64,000 nt of DNA from Chryseobacterium sp. (GCA_031277615.1 JAITMC010000026.1:62001-126000); one strand, 5' to 3'. Counted from the stretch's first letter, positions 1-8,975 are shown. Translations and numbers: made by a program. Notes: generated by a model not told the origin, from the sequence alone.

Positions 1-1
1 A

Positions 2-220
2 TTCATCATCTATGGATATGATAAGTATCTTTCCAAAACTGCCCAACGCAGAATTTCTGAAAATGCCCTTCTGGGACTCGCTCTTATAGGCGGAATCATT
101 GGCGCAGCATCCGGAATGATTATTTTTAACCATAAAGTCTCCAAAAAATCTTTTCTCGTAAAATTTTTCCTGGTGGTCTTAATTGACGTGGTATTGCTGT
201 ACCGGCTGATAAGGCATTAG
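2..220 (+). CDS. DUF1294 family membrane protein, C-terminal fragment
   Basis: The window opens inside this gene; 72 codons up to a TAG stop are visible and the start lies outside. The fragment begins FIIYGYDKYLSK and continues with an arginine-containing RRISENALL segment, a glycine-rich hydrophobic helix (LIGGIIGAASGMIIF), a basic HKVSKKSF stretch and a last hydrophobic helix. That order is characteristic of the small DUF1294 membrane proteins, which have no assigned biochemical function. The fragment is close to the full size of the family, so little is missing. Its product should sit in the inner membrane. No terminator hairpin is obvious after the stop. Confidence 0.7.
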   Translation, partial: FIIYGYDKYLSKTAQRRISENALLGLALIGGIIGAASGMIIFNHKVSKKSFLVKFFLVVLIDVVLLYRLIRH

Positions 221-540
221 TACGTTAAGATTTAGTTTTCCCCGATGTTTTGTTTATCGTTTTTTTAATTGTTTTTACTTCGGCTTCTGAGAATAAAAAA
301 TAATCTTTAATACATCAAATAGGATAATATTTGTGTAATTTATTTTATGTTTTCACGATTGTTATAGCCTGTTTACATTTTATTCAGGAATTTTTTTGAT
401 TAACCCCGTCGAATCTTCGGTTTCAAGAAAAAAGTATCAATAAGAAAAAATAATTTCAATTCACATTCATGTATTTTGATGTTGGGCTCAACTTTTGCGC
501 TTGATCCTGAGTAACTCTTTTTTATTTTAAGCAGACAAAG

Positions 541-690
541 TGATGCTGATGAAGCCGTATGTTTATCATACGCTTCGACGAATCAACGGAGTTGATTCTA
601 TTCTTTGCTCCCTGAAAATAGGCGTAATGAATCTCAAACTTTGCGTGGTAAAAATATTGTATTCATGTTTGCATAAAGCACATAATGCCA
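541..690 (+). repeat. Interspersed intergenic repeat, copy 1
   Basis: The copy starts GATGAAGC and contains an exact inverted repeat, GAATCAAC-gga-GTTGATTC, at 580-598, followed by an ACTTTGCGT segment. Related copies lie at about 11850-11975 (opposite strand), 19436-19560, 39090-39215 (opposite strand) and 41825-41960. All five sit between genes. There is no transposase and no target duplication that I can recognise. Confidence 0.75.
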
Positions 691-995
691 CAGCTCTTTT
701 TTGTGAGCAGCAGCTTCAGAATATAGCTAACAAGTAAAGGGTAAAGCTTTATTCAGGTTGAACTCAATTTTTGCTTAGCCTCTCATATATAGTGGGAAAG
801 CTGTTAAATACCATTTCCGAAATATAAAGGCATCTGTTTTCACATAAATTTATTACAGTACAGGTAAAATAAAGAAACTGCCGGACCTTATGTATTCTTT
901 CTTTTCCGCGGTTCCCGGAAAGGATTTTTCTAATTTTCTCATTATGAAATTGTTAAATATTGCACAAACTTTTTAATTAATTCATTTAAAATCAC

Positions 996-1003
996 TATTT
1001 TTG
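996..1003 (+). promoter_or_regulatory. typA promoter -7 box
   Basis: TATTTTTG fits the Bacteroidota TAnnTTTG box and is followed by CA. It ends 18 nt before the typA ATG, implying a leader of only about a dozen bases. A clear TTTG -33 box at standard spacing is not visible. Confidence 0.65.
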
Positions 1004-1021
1004 CACCCGTAAAAATCCTAT

Positions 1022-2827
1022 ATGCAAAACATTAGAAATATTGCGATTATCGCACACGTTGACCACGGGAAGACGACTTTGGTTGACAAAATCATTCACG
1101 CTACCAATATTTTCAGAGAAAATCAGGAAAGCGGGGAATTAATTATGGATAACAATGATCTTGAAAGAGAAAGAGGGATCACGATCTTATCCAAGAATAT
1201 TTCTGTTACCTATAAAGACACAAAAATTAACGTAATCGATACTCCTGGTCACGCCGATTTCGGTGGAGAAGTAGAAAGAGTATTAAAAATGGCTGATGGG
1301 GTTATTTTGTTGGTAGATGCGTTCGAAGGACCAATGCCACAGACAAGATTCGTACTTCAGAAAGCTTTGGAATTAGGATTGAGACCATTAGTGGTTATCA
1401 ATAAAGTAGATAAACCAAACTGCCGTCCGGACGAAGTTCACGATCAGGTATTTGATTTATTCTTCAATCTTGAAGCTACTGAAGAGCAGTTGGATTTCCC
1501 AACATTCTACGGTTCTTCTAAACAAGGTTGGTTCAACACTTCATTAGAGCAGACTGAAGATATTTTACCATTATTAGATGGTATTTTACAACATGTACCT
1601 GCCCCAAAAGTAACTGAAGGGAACCTTCAGATGCAGATCACTTCTTTAGATTTCTCTTCTTTCTTAGGAAGAATTGCCATCGGAAAAGTAACCAGAGGTG
1701 AAATCAAAGAATCTCAGTGGATCGGTCTTGCTCAGGCAGACGGTAAAATTGTAAAAGGAAAAGTAAAGGAACTTTATGTTTTCGAAGGATTAGGAAAGAA
1801 AAAAGTAACCGAAGTACAGGCAGGAGATATCTGTGCGGTAGTAGGTTTCGACGCATTCCAGATCGGTGATTCTTTCGTAGATCTTGAAAATCCTGAACCA
1901 TTGGAAAGAACGGCTATTGATGAGCCTACCCTGAACATGACGTTCTCTATCAACAATTCACCTTTCTTCGGTAAAGACGGTAAATATGTTACCTCTAACC
2001 ACCTTAAAGAAAGATTAACAAAAGAATTGGAGAAAAACTTAGCGTTAAGAGTTCAGCAGACTGATGATGCCAATACGTTCCTTGTATTCGGTAGAGGTAT
2101 TCTTCACTTATCCGTTTTAATTGAAACGATGAGAAGAGAAGGGTACGAAATGACGATCGGTCAGCCACAGGTTATCCTGAGAGAAATTGACGGTGTAAGC
2201 TGTGAGCCTTACGAATCTTTGGTAGTGGATGTTCCTGAAGAATTTGCTTCAAGAGTAATCGATTTGGCTACGCAGAGAAAAGGTGACCTTCACATTATGG
2301 AAACCAAAGGTGAAATGCAGCACATGGAATTCGAGATTCCTTCAAGAGGTTTGATCGGATTGCGTTCTCAGATGCTGACGGCTACTGCGGGAGAAGCGAT
2401 CATGGCACACCGTTTCACAGAATACAAGCCTTTCAAAGGAGCTATTCCGGGAAGAAACAATGGAGTACTGATCAGCAAAACTACAGGTCCTGCAACAGAA
2501 TATTCTATCGCTAAACTACAGGACAGAGGTAAGTTCTTCGTAGATCCGGGTGAGGAAATCTACACCGGAATGATCATTGGAGAACAAAACAAACCTGGAG
2601 ATCTTGTGGTAAACATCGTAGAAGCAAAACAGCTGAACAACATGAGAGCTTCTGGAAAAGATAAAGATACGGGAGTTGCTCCTAAAATCTTATTCTCTCT
2701 TGAAGAATGTATGGAATATATCCAGGGCGATGAAGCCATTGAGGTAACTCCGAACTTCATCAGAATGAGAAAGAAAATCCTTTCCGAAGAAGAAAGAAAA
2801 AGAGTGGAAAGATCTGCGAAAGCTTAA
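1022..2827 (+). CDS. typA: Translational GTPase TypA/BipA
   Basis: A ribosome-binding GTPase of the elongation-factor superfamily, involved in ribosome assembly and stress or cold adaptation. At 601 residues it has the usual family length. G1 is AHVDHGKTT (11-19), the switch I threonine lies in RGITI (51-55), G3 is DTPGH (73-77) and G4 is NKVD (127-130). EF-G-like domains follow, then the BipA C-terminal domain with its GLIGLRSQ and SRGLIG signatures. The ATG is supported by the promoter box 18 nt upstream. A strong terminator follows the stop, so the gene is probably monocistronic. Codon use is that of a highly expressed gene, with many AGA and GAA codons. Confidence 0.97.
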   Translation: MQNIRNIAIIAHVDHGKTTLVDKIIHATNIFRENQESGELIMDNNDLERERGITILSKNISVTYKDTKINVIDTPGHADFGGEVERVLKMADGVILLVDAFEGPMPQTRFVLQKALELGLRPLVVINKVDKPNCRPDEVHDQVFDLFFNLEATEEQLDFPTFYGSSKQGWFNTSLEQTEDILPLLDGILQHVPAPKVTEGNLQMQITSLDFSSFLGRIAIGKVTRGEIKESQWIGLAQADGKIVKGKVKELYVFEGLGKKKVTEVQAGDICAVVGFDAFQIGDSFVDLENPEPLERTAIDEPTLNMTFSINNSPFFGKDGKYVTSNHLKERLTKELEKNLALRVQQTDDANTFLVFGRGILHLSVLIETMRREGYEMTIGQPQVILREIDGVSCEPYESLVVDVPEEFASRVIDLATQRKGDLHIMETKGEMQHMEFEIPSRGLIGLRSQMLTATAGEAIMAHRFTEYKPFKGAIPGRNNGVLISKTTGPATEYSIAKLQDRGKFFVDPGEEIYTGMIIGEQNKPGDLVVNIVEAKQLNNMRASGKDKDTGVAPKILFSLEECMEYIQGDEAIEVTPNFIRMRKKILSEEERKRVERSAKA

Positions 2828-2850
2828 GAAATTTCTTATCATAAAATCAA

Positions 2851-2877
2851 AGCCTCGATTTTTCGGGGCTTTTTTTC
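2851..2877 (+). terminator. Rho-independent terminator of typA
   Basis: Stem AGCCTCGA / TCGGGGCT with a TTTT loop and a run of T, 23 nt after the typA stop. Confidence 0.85.
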
Positions 2878-3042
2878 TAAGTACCTGTCTGAAATGAGAA
2901 TCTTTCTTAACTGACCCTCATTCTTAAAAAATCTTAATATTTCAGATAAATTGAAACAGGTACTCAGAAAATATCCCGAAATGCTTATTTTGGCATAATA
3001 ATCTCTAAGAATAAAATTAAATTTAAAATAGTTTCCCGGACT

Positions 3043-4647
3043 ATGAGAATGAACATTATAAAGCTTATTGTCTTGGCAGGTGTTTTCGCTTCTTACAGCA
3101 GCTGTTCCGTACAGAATAATACCGTTAAAACAACCCCGTCAAAAAATACGACAAAACCCAATACATCAGTCACCAAACCTAAAGATCCGGTTGCGGTAAA
3201 ACCTCCTGTAACCCCTCAGGCTGAAGAAAACTTCAGAACCGTTCTTCCCGAAGTGAAAAGGGAATTCCGGGGCGCATGGATTGCCAGTGTGGCCAATATC
3301 AACTGGCCGTCAAGAAACAACCTGAGCGTAGAGCAGCAGAAAGCAGAAGCCATCAGTATGCTGAATATGCTGAAAGACAATAACTTCAATGCTGCTATTT
3401 TTCAGATAAGACCCTCTGCGGATGCTTTATATACCAGCAGTATCGAACCCTGGTCGTACTTCCTGACCGGGCAGACCGGAGCGGCACCTTATCCCAACTA
3501 CGACCCGTTGCAGTTCTGGATTGATGAAGCCCACAAAAGAGGGCTGGAGCTTCATGTATGGCTGAATCCTTATCGTGCCCACCATTCCAACGGAGGCTCG
3601 GTAAACAGCCTCTCCATGGCCAGTAAAATGTCTGATCTCGTCGTAAGGCTTAAGAATGGAATGTACTGGTTTGATCCTGCCAATCCCAGAACCCAGGCGC
3701 ATGTTTCCACAGTAGTAAAAGATATTGTGAAAAGATATGATATCGATGCCGTCCATTTTGATGATTATTTCTACCCTTATGCAGTGTACAACAAAGGGGC
3801 GGACTTCCCGGATAGTGCATCCTGGAATGAGTATCAGAGAAAAGGGGGAACATTGTCCAGAGCAGACTGGAGAAGAGACAACGTTAATAAATTCGTAGAA
3901 AGAATCTATAAAGAAGTTCATGCGGAAAAAGAATATGTAAAGTTCGGAATCAGCCCGTTCGGGATCTGGAAACCGGGATATCCGGCAGGAATTGTTGGAT
4001 CTTCCCAGTATGACGAATTGTATGCAGATGCTAAATTATGGCTGAATAAAGGCTGGGTAGATTATTTCTCTCCACAGCTGTACTGGTCTATTGATTCCAA
4101 AGGACAGGGCTTCGAAGCCCTTCTGAACTGGTGGAAATCCGAGAATACGATGAACCGCCACCTGTGGCCCGGACTGAATACCGTTGAAATAAAAGTATCC
4201 GACCGCCCGACTGAAATTAAAAACCAGATCGAAATTTCCAGACAGATCCTGAAAAATGATGCCGGAGAAATTCACTGGAGTATTGCAGGACTTACTAAAA
4301 ATGCAGCGATGCTTCCTACTTTGAAAAACGGACCGTACAAAGAAAAAGCTTTAGTGCCGAAATCGCCGTGGATCAAAGCAGCTCCGCTTCAGGCTCCTAC
4401 TTTATTCATTACGGAAAGTGGAAGCAGTGTTCAGGCGGGATGGAGCTCTAAAAATATCGGGGGAGTATTCCAATGGGTACTTTTTACCCAGTACAACGGG
4501 GTCTGGGAAACGGAAATCCTTACACTGGACATCCTTTCAAAAAATATCCCGAAGAATAAAAATGGTCAGAAGCTAACCGGTGTTGCCATAAAAGCCGTAG
4601 ACAGATTAGGAAATGAAAGTGATTATATGGCAAGAAAGGTAAAGTAA
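3043..4647 (+). CDS. GHL10 (DUF187) family glycosyl-hydrolase-like lipoprotein
   Basis: Predicted secreted lipoprotein with a glycoside-hydrolase-like TIM barrel. The N-terminus is a short hydrophobic signal ending in a YSSC lipobox near residue 21, then a Thr/Pro/Lys-rich linker to about residue 70. The catalytic-type domain starts with FRGAWIASVANINWPS, continues through FQIRPSADALY and contains DAVHFDDYFYPY, typical of the GHL10/YngK group. Members are thought to act on cell-wall or other glycans, but substrates are poorly known. The last 100 residues look like an Ig/FN3-type beta domain. An in-frame ATG two codons downstream is an alternative start. The gene stands alone, between the typA terminator and a strong terminator of its own. 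Confidence 0.88.
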   Translation: MRMNIIKLIVLAGVFASYSSCSVQNNTVKTTPSKNTTKPNTSVTKPKDPVAVKPPVTPQAEENFRTVLPEVKREFRGAWIASVANINWPSRNNLSVEQQKAEAISMLNMLKDNNFNAAIFQIRPSADALYTSSIEPWSYFLTGQTGAAPYPNYDPLQFWIDEAHKRGLELHVWLNPYRAHHSNGGSVNSLSMASKMSDLVVRLKNGMYWFDPANPRTQAHVSTVVKDIVKRYDIDAVHFDDYFYPYAVYNKGADFPDSASWNEYQRKGGTLSRADWRRDNVNKFVERIYKEVHAEKEYVKFGISPFGIWKPGYPAGIVGSSQYDELYADAKLWLNKGWVDYFSPQLYWSIDSKGQGFEALLNWWKSENTMNRHLWPGLNTVEIKVSDRPTEIKNQIEISRQILKNDAGEIHWSIAGLTKNAAMLPTLKNGPYKEKALVPKSPWIKAAPLQAPTLFITESGSSVQAGWSSKNIGGVFQWVLFTQYNGVWETEILTLDILSKNIPKNKNGQKLTGVAIKAVDRLGNESDYMARKVK

Positions 4648-4712
4648 ACTATGATGATCAATAAGAAATCTGACCCGTTCAGATGGCTCATTTGATCAGA
4701 ATTCAGATAGTA

Positions 4713-4755
4713 AAAAGGCACAAAAGTTCTTAATGATAAGGCTTTTGTGCCTTTG
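4713..4755 (+). terminator. Terminator after the GHL10 gene
   Basis: Stem AAAGGCACAAAAG / CTTTTGTGCCTTT with a 15-nt loop. AT-rich on both flanks, so it could work in either direction. Confidence 0.8.
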
Positions 4756-5094
4756 TATTTTAGAGGCTCCCACAGGTTCACAAATTTAGGATTCCTTTAG
4801 AGCTGATCGGGACAGCATTAATAATCCTGCGTATCCGCTGTTGTATTACTTTACTAAACTTACACCTTTGTTCCCAAATTTTTAGGCATCTGTTTTTTCA
4901 TTTAAACAAGTTTAGCGGACTTATAAAAAACAGGATGAACAGATCTGTATATTTTAGAATAACTATAAATTATTAGCTTAAAATACTGAATTTCATTTTG
5001 CTATAAATTAATTATGGTTGTTTTTGTTAAATTTAAAAACGTATCGGAATCATTTTTGCATGATAAACTCCATAATCACCAAAATATAAACATT
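4756..5094. other. Intergenic region upstream of ferritin
   Basis: AT-rich DNA with no gene or clear repeat. A promoter-like CATTTTTG box at 5051-5058, with an upstream TTTTTG at 5021-5026, lies 36 nt before the ferritin start chosen here. Confidence 0.5.
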
Positions 5095-5646
5095 ATGAAT
5101 ACTAACCGACTTTCCGCTAATATGGAAAAAGCACTTAGTGATCAGATGAACAAAGAAATTCATGCATCACACGTTTTCTTGTCTTATGGAATCTGGGCAG
5201 ACGATAAAGGATACCAGGGAATAGCCAATTTCCTTTACCGCCATGCACAGGAAGAAAGAAACCATTCCATCAAGTTCATGGAATATATTCTGAACAGAGG
5301 CGGAAAACCAAAAGTAGATGCTATTCCGGCACCTCCAGCGGATCCTGAATCCCTGTCAGCCTGTTTTGACGGCGTTTTCAAACATGAAGTCGATAATACC
5401 ACATCGATCTACAGGCTTGTAGATCTGGCTCTGGAGGAAAAAGACTGGGCAACCTGGAATTTTATGCAGTGGTTCGTACAGGAACAGATTGAAGAAGAAA
5501 CCCTGGCCCAGAATCTGATTGATAAATTAAAAATTGCAGGAGGCGACCGTGCTACCGATGAATCCCTGTTCACTCTGGACATGGCCATGCAGGAAGCTCC
5601 GAACGATGTTCCGCTGGCTCAGGACGCCACAGGAGATAATCCATAA
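5095..5646 (+). CDS. ftnA: Ferritin (non-heme iron storage)
   Basis: Four-helix-bundle ferritin that oxidises ferrous iron and stores it in a 24-subunit cytoplasmic shell. The 183 residues from this start match the bacterial FtnA length. Ferroxidase ligands are visible: E21 in NKEIHASH, E54 and H57 in AQEERNHSIK, E98 in FKHEVD, and E130/Q131 in the QEQIEEE segment. An upstream in-frame start at 5014 would add 27 unrelated residues and would place the promoter-like box at 5051 inside the gene, so ATG 5095 is preferred. The C-terminal 25 residues are an acidic tail longer than in E. coli FtnA. Flanking terminators make it monocistronic; no Fur box was recognised. Confidence 0.93.
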   Translation: MNTNRLSANMEKALSDQMNKEIHASHVFLSYGIWADDKGYQGIANFLYRHAQEERNHSIKFMEYILNRGGKPKVDAIPAPPADPESLSACFDGVFKHEVDNTTSIYRLVDLALEEKDWATWNFMQWFVQEQIEEETLAQNLIDKLKIAGGDRATDESLFTLDMAMQEAPNDVPLAQDATGDNP

Positions 5647-5673
5647 AAAAACATGGATGAAAACAGATTATTA

Positions 5674-5706
5674 AAATCTGCCGGAATTGCCGGCAGATTT
5701 TTTTAT
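5674..5706 (+). terminator. Terminator of ferritin gene
   Basis: Stem AAATCTGCCGG / CCGGCAGATTT followed by T-rich sequence, 27 nt after the stop. Confidence 0.85.
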
Positions 5707-5729
5707 TATGAAACTCGGCCTAAAATCAC

Positions 5730-5737
5730 TATCTTTG
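5730..5737 (+). promoter_or_regulatory. ychF promoter -7 box
   Basis: TATCTTTG followed by CAC matches TAnnTTTG. It predicts a leader of about 95 nt before the ychF ATG, in which I saw no obvious structure. Confidence 0.6.
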
Positions 5738-5841
5738 CACGCTTAAAGATCAAGATGGTGCGGAGTGAAAAAATTTCAAAATATTCTCCCTTAGCCCTTG
5801 AACTTTAAGCCCATAAACCTTAAAACTTTGAATTTTACAAT

Positions 5842-6933
5842 ATGAAATGTGGAATTGTAGGCCTTCCGAATGTAGGTAAATCAACTCTTTTTAACTGTTT
5901 AAGCAACGCAAAAGCTCAATCAGCGAACTATCCGTTCTGTACCATTGAACCCAATTTAGGAACAGTATCGGTACCGGATCAGAGACTGTTTGAACTGGAG
6001 AAAATCGTAAAACCGGAGCGAGTATTACCAGCTGTTGTTGAAATCGTTGATATTGCAGGTCTTGTAAAAGGTGCCAGCAAAGGAGAAGGACTGGGGAATC
6101 AGTTCCTGGCCAATATCCGTGAGTGTGAAGCCATCATCCACGTTTTAAGATGCTTTGATAACGGAAATATCGTTCACGTAGAAGGTTCTGTAGATCCGTT
6201 AAGAGATAAAGAAATTATTGATATCGAACTCCAGCTGAAAGACCTTGAAACCGTAGGGAAGGCTGTTGAGAAAGCTAAAAAATTCATCAAATCCGGTAAG
6301 AAAGAAGATATCCTGGCTTATGAAACCCTTCAGAGTTTACAGAAATTCCTTGAAGACGGTAAAAATGCCAGAGAATTTGCGGTGGACGATCATACAAAAT
6401 CAATCATCGGAGAAGTTCAGCTTTTAACCAATAAGCCGGTACTTTACGTTTGTAACGTAGACGAAAACTCTATTAAAAACGGAAACGACTGGATCGGTAA
6501 AATTGAGGAAATGGCTAAAAATGAAGGTGCTGAAGTTGTTGTATTGGCTGCTCAGATCGAAGCTGATATCAACGAACTGGAAACCTATGAAGAAAGAGAA
6601 ATTTTCCTTGATGAACTTGGTCTTCAGGAGCCGGGAGTTAACCGTCTGATCAGAAAAGCATATGATCTGCTGAAACTTCAGACGTATTTCACAGCCGGAG
6701 TAAAAGAGGTAAGAGCATGGACGATCGGACAGGGATGGACTGCCCCTCAGGCTGCCGGAGTAATCCATACAGACTTTGAGAAAGGATTCATCCGTGCAGA
6801 AGTGATTAAGTATGAAGACTATATCACCTATGGTTCCGAAGTAAAAATAAAAGAAGCCGGAAAACTCTCTGTAGAAGGGAAAGAATACATCGTGAAAGAC
6901 GGCGATATCATGCACTTCAGATTCAACGTATAA
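5842..6933 (+). CDS. ychF: Redox-regulated ATPase YchF (Obg family)
   Basis: Universally conserved P-loop NTPase of the Obg/OLA1 group that prefers ATP, associates with ribosomes and is linked to oxidative stress responses. Length 363 is exactly typical. The G1 motif GLPNVGKST (7-15) opens the protein, DIAG LVKGASKGEGLGN forms the G3 region, and NVDE near 205 replaces the GTP-specific NKxD, which explains the ATP preference. The C-terminal TGS domain ends with DGDIMHFRFNV, a hallmark of the family. The start is the only ATG that gives the canonical MKCGIVGLPNVG beginning. The gene ends at a terminator and appears monocistronic. Confidence 0.97.
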   Translation: MKCGIVGLPNVGKSTLFNCLSNAKAQSANYPFCTIEPNLGTVSVPDQRLFELEKIVKPERVLPAVVEIVDIAGLVKGASKGEGLGNQFLANIRECEAIIHVLRCFDNGNIVHVEGSVDPLRDKEIIDIELQLKDLETVGKAVEKAKKFIKSGKKEDILAYETLQSLQKFLEDGKNAREFAVDDHTKSIIGEVQLLTNKPVLYVCNVDENSIKNGNDWIGKIEEMAKNEGAEVVVLAAQIEADINELETYEEREIFLDELGLQEPGVNRLIRKAYDLLKLQTYFTAGVKEVRAWTIGQGWTAPQAAGVIHTDFEKGFIRAEVIKYEDYITYGSEVKIKEAGKLSVEGKEYIVKDGDIMHFRFNV

Positions 6934-6961
6934 GAAAAATATTAAAGTTAGTTATTATAAA

Positions 6962-6994
6962 AAAGCGCTTCCATGTATTTGGGAGCGTTTTTTG
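6962..6994 (+). terminator. Terminator of ychF
   Basis: Stem GCGCTTCC / GGGAGCGT with a T run. It overlaps the open frame upstream of the next gene, which argues that the next gene starts at 7018 and not at 6973. Confidence 0.8.
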
Positions 6995-7017
6995 CATTCA
7001 TGTCTCAAACTTTTACC

Positions 7018-8097
7018 ATGAAAATAACCTGTTTTATCCTGTTATGCCTTCTTTTTTCCTGTTCAGAATCTGTAGAGAAGAACTGCTTTGTCTACCGCAA
7101 GGAACAGCTCTACGGTAAATACGAAGAACCTGTCCCTTATACCGTAGAACAGATCCTCAATGAAAAGCCGGGTTATCTTGATATTGTAAACCTTAAAAAG
7201 TACAGAAGTTTTAAGAACGACAGCACGGAGGCACACAATTACGATCAGGAATACAGTGAAATCATGAAGAAGAGAGAAACCTATTTCAAAGTGTTTTATG
7301 AGAAATTTTCTGATCAGTTCTGGTATACCGCCCAGCAACAGGTGGGAAATGCACTTTATGCACTGGCCAGGAATAATTTAGGGTATTGGCTGTTGAAAAT
7401 AGAAAATGATCAGCCTTCCGCTTATTTTCTGGGATTAAGTTTCAGTCATTATTATTTTAATAAAATTCAGCAGCAACCTATTATTGACGGTGAATACCTG
7501 CAGGCTGAAGGAAGTCTGGTGAAAATTATTAAAGTGGGAGGACTTCCGGGCTATGATGATTATTCAGCAATCGAAGACGGAAAATTATTCAGGATAAAGC
7601 TGAGCGATCTGATGAAAGATACAGATAAAGACGGCTACAATGATATTTTCGAGAAATCTTTTGGCCTGAATCCTAACCGTAAAGATACCGACGGCGACGG
7701 TATCAATGATTTTGAAGACCTGAACCCGATGTACAAGTCAGAGAAAAATAAATTTACCCAACTTTATGAATTGCTTTTGCTGAACAATGGCTACGGAATA
7801 GAAAACCATAAGAAAATGAACTATCTTTTTCTGGTCTATAAAAGCAGCTGCGATTACTTTCATCAGGTCAGTCCGGAGTTCAGGATTCTGCTGATACCGG
7901 AAGATAAGAAAAAACAGACTGATTATGTTAAGATAACAGACATTACAGACGGTAATATTTCCAAAATACAGAAAGATGCCAAAGATCCGGACCGCTTCTA
8001 TATTTATGAATCAGGAAGAAGCTCTTCGGATGATTATTCAGCGGAATATAAAGATGGTCGATGGAATATACAGTGGCTGGGAGGAATTGTTATTTAG
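7018..8097 (+). CDS. Lipoprotein with thrombospondin type-3-like calcium motifs
   Basis: 359-residue predicted lipoprotein of unknown function. MKITCFILLCLLFSC gives a signal peptide with lipobox LFSC and lipidated Cys15. Around residues 200-235 the sequence DTDKDGYND...DTDGDGINDFEDLNP carries two aspartate-rich loops typical of thrombospondin type-3 or EF-hand-like calcium sites, common in exported Bacteroidota proteins. The flanking parts match nothing I recognise. An upstream ATG at 6973 is in frame but lies in the ychF terminator, and its product would lack a proper signal peptide. The gene is followed by a long repeat region. Confidence 0.7.
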   Translation: MKITCFILLCLLFSCSESVEKNCFVYRKEQLYGKYEEPVPYTVEQILNEKPGYLDIVNLKKYRSFKNDSTEAHNYDQEYSEIMKKRETYFKVFYEKFSDQFWYTAQQQVGNALYALARNNLGYWLLKIENDQPSAYFLGLSFSHYYFNKIQQQPIIDGEYLQAEGSLVKIIKVGGLPGYDDYSAIEDGKLFRIKLSDLMKDTDKDGYNDIFEKSFGLNPNRKDTDGDGINDFEDLNPMYKSEKNKFTQLYELLLLNNGYGIENHKKMNYLFLVYKSSCDYFHQVSPEFRILLIPEDKKKQTDYVKITDITDGNISKIQKDAKDPDRFYIYESGRSSSDDYSAEYKDGRWNIQWLGGIVI

Positions 8098-8353
8098 AGG
8101 CTTGGGTGAGGGGTGATGGAAGAGGGGAGTAATGAAGGCCGTCAAAAGAAATCCTGCTCTGTTTTATGATAGGGCAGTGAACCTGACTTAAAAATACAGG
8201 TCCAGTCTCAAAAGTTGAGGAGAATTTAAATTTATTATACATACAGGTGCAAAAGAAATTGAACACGTAAGTAGCCTTGAGTTTATAACATGACATATAG
8301 AAGCACACTAAAGTTCTTAAAAATCTACGATTTTTATTAGTAAAGAGGAGTGA

Positions 8354-8386
8354 AAACCTAACAGGTTTCAAAAACCTGTTAGGTTT
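8354..8386. repeat. Perfect 15-bp inverted repeat
   Basis: AAACCTAACAGGTTT and its exact complement AAACCTGTTAGGTTT are separated by three bases. A similar but not identical palindrome (AACCTTATAGGTTT arms) lies at 63316-63361. The form suggests a dispersed REP-like palindrome that can also end transcription. Confidence 0.8.
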
Positions 8387-8397
8387 AGAACAAAAAA

Positions 8398-8896
8398 ATC
8401 AGCGTAATCTGCAAAATCAGCGCGAGAAAAATATCCATCAATATCCGTGAAATCATCGTAATCTATAGGGAATTATTTCCCCAAAACAAACACAGAAAAC
8501 TGAACACATCAGTTATTTTTAAAATTTAAAGCTTTACGCGGAGGACACTTAAGCTTAAAAAATCCGCGATTTTTTATTGACTGGATATAAGATCAGCGTA
8601 ATCTGCAAAATCAGCATGAGAAAAAATATCCATCAACATCCGTGAAATCAGCTTAATCTGTGGGAAATTATTTCCCCAAAACAAACATAGAAAACAGAAC
8701 ACATCAGTTATTTTTAAAATTTTAAGCTTTACGCAGAAAAGTTCACTTAAGCAGAAAAAAATCCGCGATTTTTTATTGACTGAATATAAGATCTGCGTAA
8801 TCTCCAAAATCAGCGTGAGAAAAATATTCATACCATCCGTGAAATCAGCTTAATCTGTAGGAAATTATTTCCCCAAAACAAACACAGAAAATTCAA
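8398..8896. repeat. Tandem repeat, about 195-nt unit, 2.5 copies
   Basis: Units begin at 8398, 8592 and 8791 with ATCAGCGTAATCTGC or a close variant. They share AAAATCAGCGTGAGAAAAA, TCCGTGAAATCAGC, TTAATCTGTGGGAAAT, CCCCAAAACAAACA, CATCAGTTATTTTTAAAA and ATCCGCGATTTTTTATTG. The third unit breaks off after the CCCCAAAACAAACACAGAAAA segment. Partial single copies lie at about 11979-12030 and 19183-19268. Confidence 0.85.
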
Positions 8897-8975
8897 TTTG
8901 CGTTCATCTATATGCTTAATTTAAAATAACTTCCTGCATCCTTTCTTCCAGCCTCCAGCCTTGTTCTGAATCATC

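Larger units (their letters stand above)
221..1021. other. Intergenic region, 800 nt, repeats and typA promoter
   Basis: No convincing gene lies here. The stretch is very AT-rich and carries one copy of the interspersed element described at 541-690, preceded around 484-505 by a CAACTTTTGCGCTTGATC-type motif that recurs elsewhere in the window. The typA promoter lies at the right end. The open frame at 540-737 is made of repeat sequence and is not annotated. Confidence 0.7.

Noticed and set aside
540-737. Open frame of 65 codons on the plus strand
   Set aside because: It lies within the interspersed repeat, has no promoter of its own and its predicted product resembles no protein.
8574-8831. 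Minus-strand frame of 85 codons in the repeat region
   Set aside because: It is composed of tandem-repeat sequence and low-complexity residues, and the repeat units do not keep its frame.
8398-8896. Possible CRISPR array
   Set aside because: The units are about 195 nt, contiguous and without regular short repeats and unique spacers; no cas genes are near.
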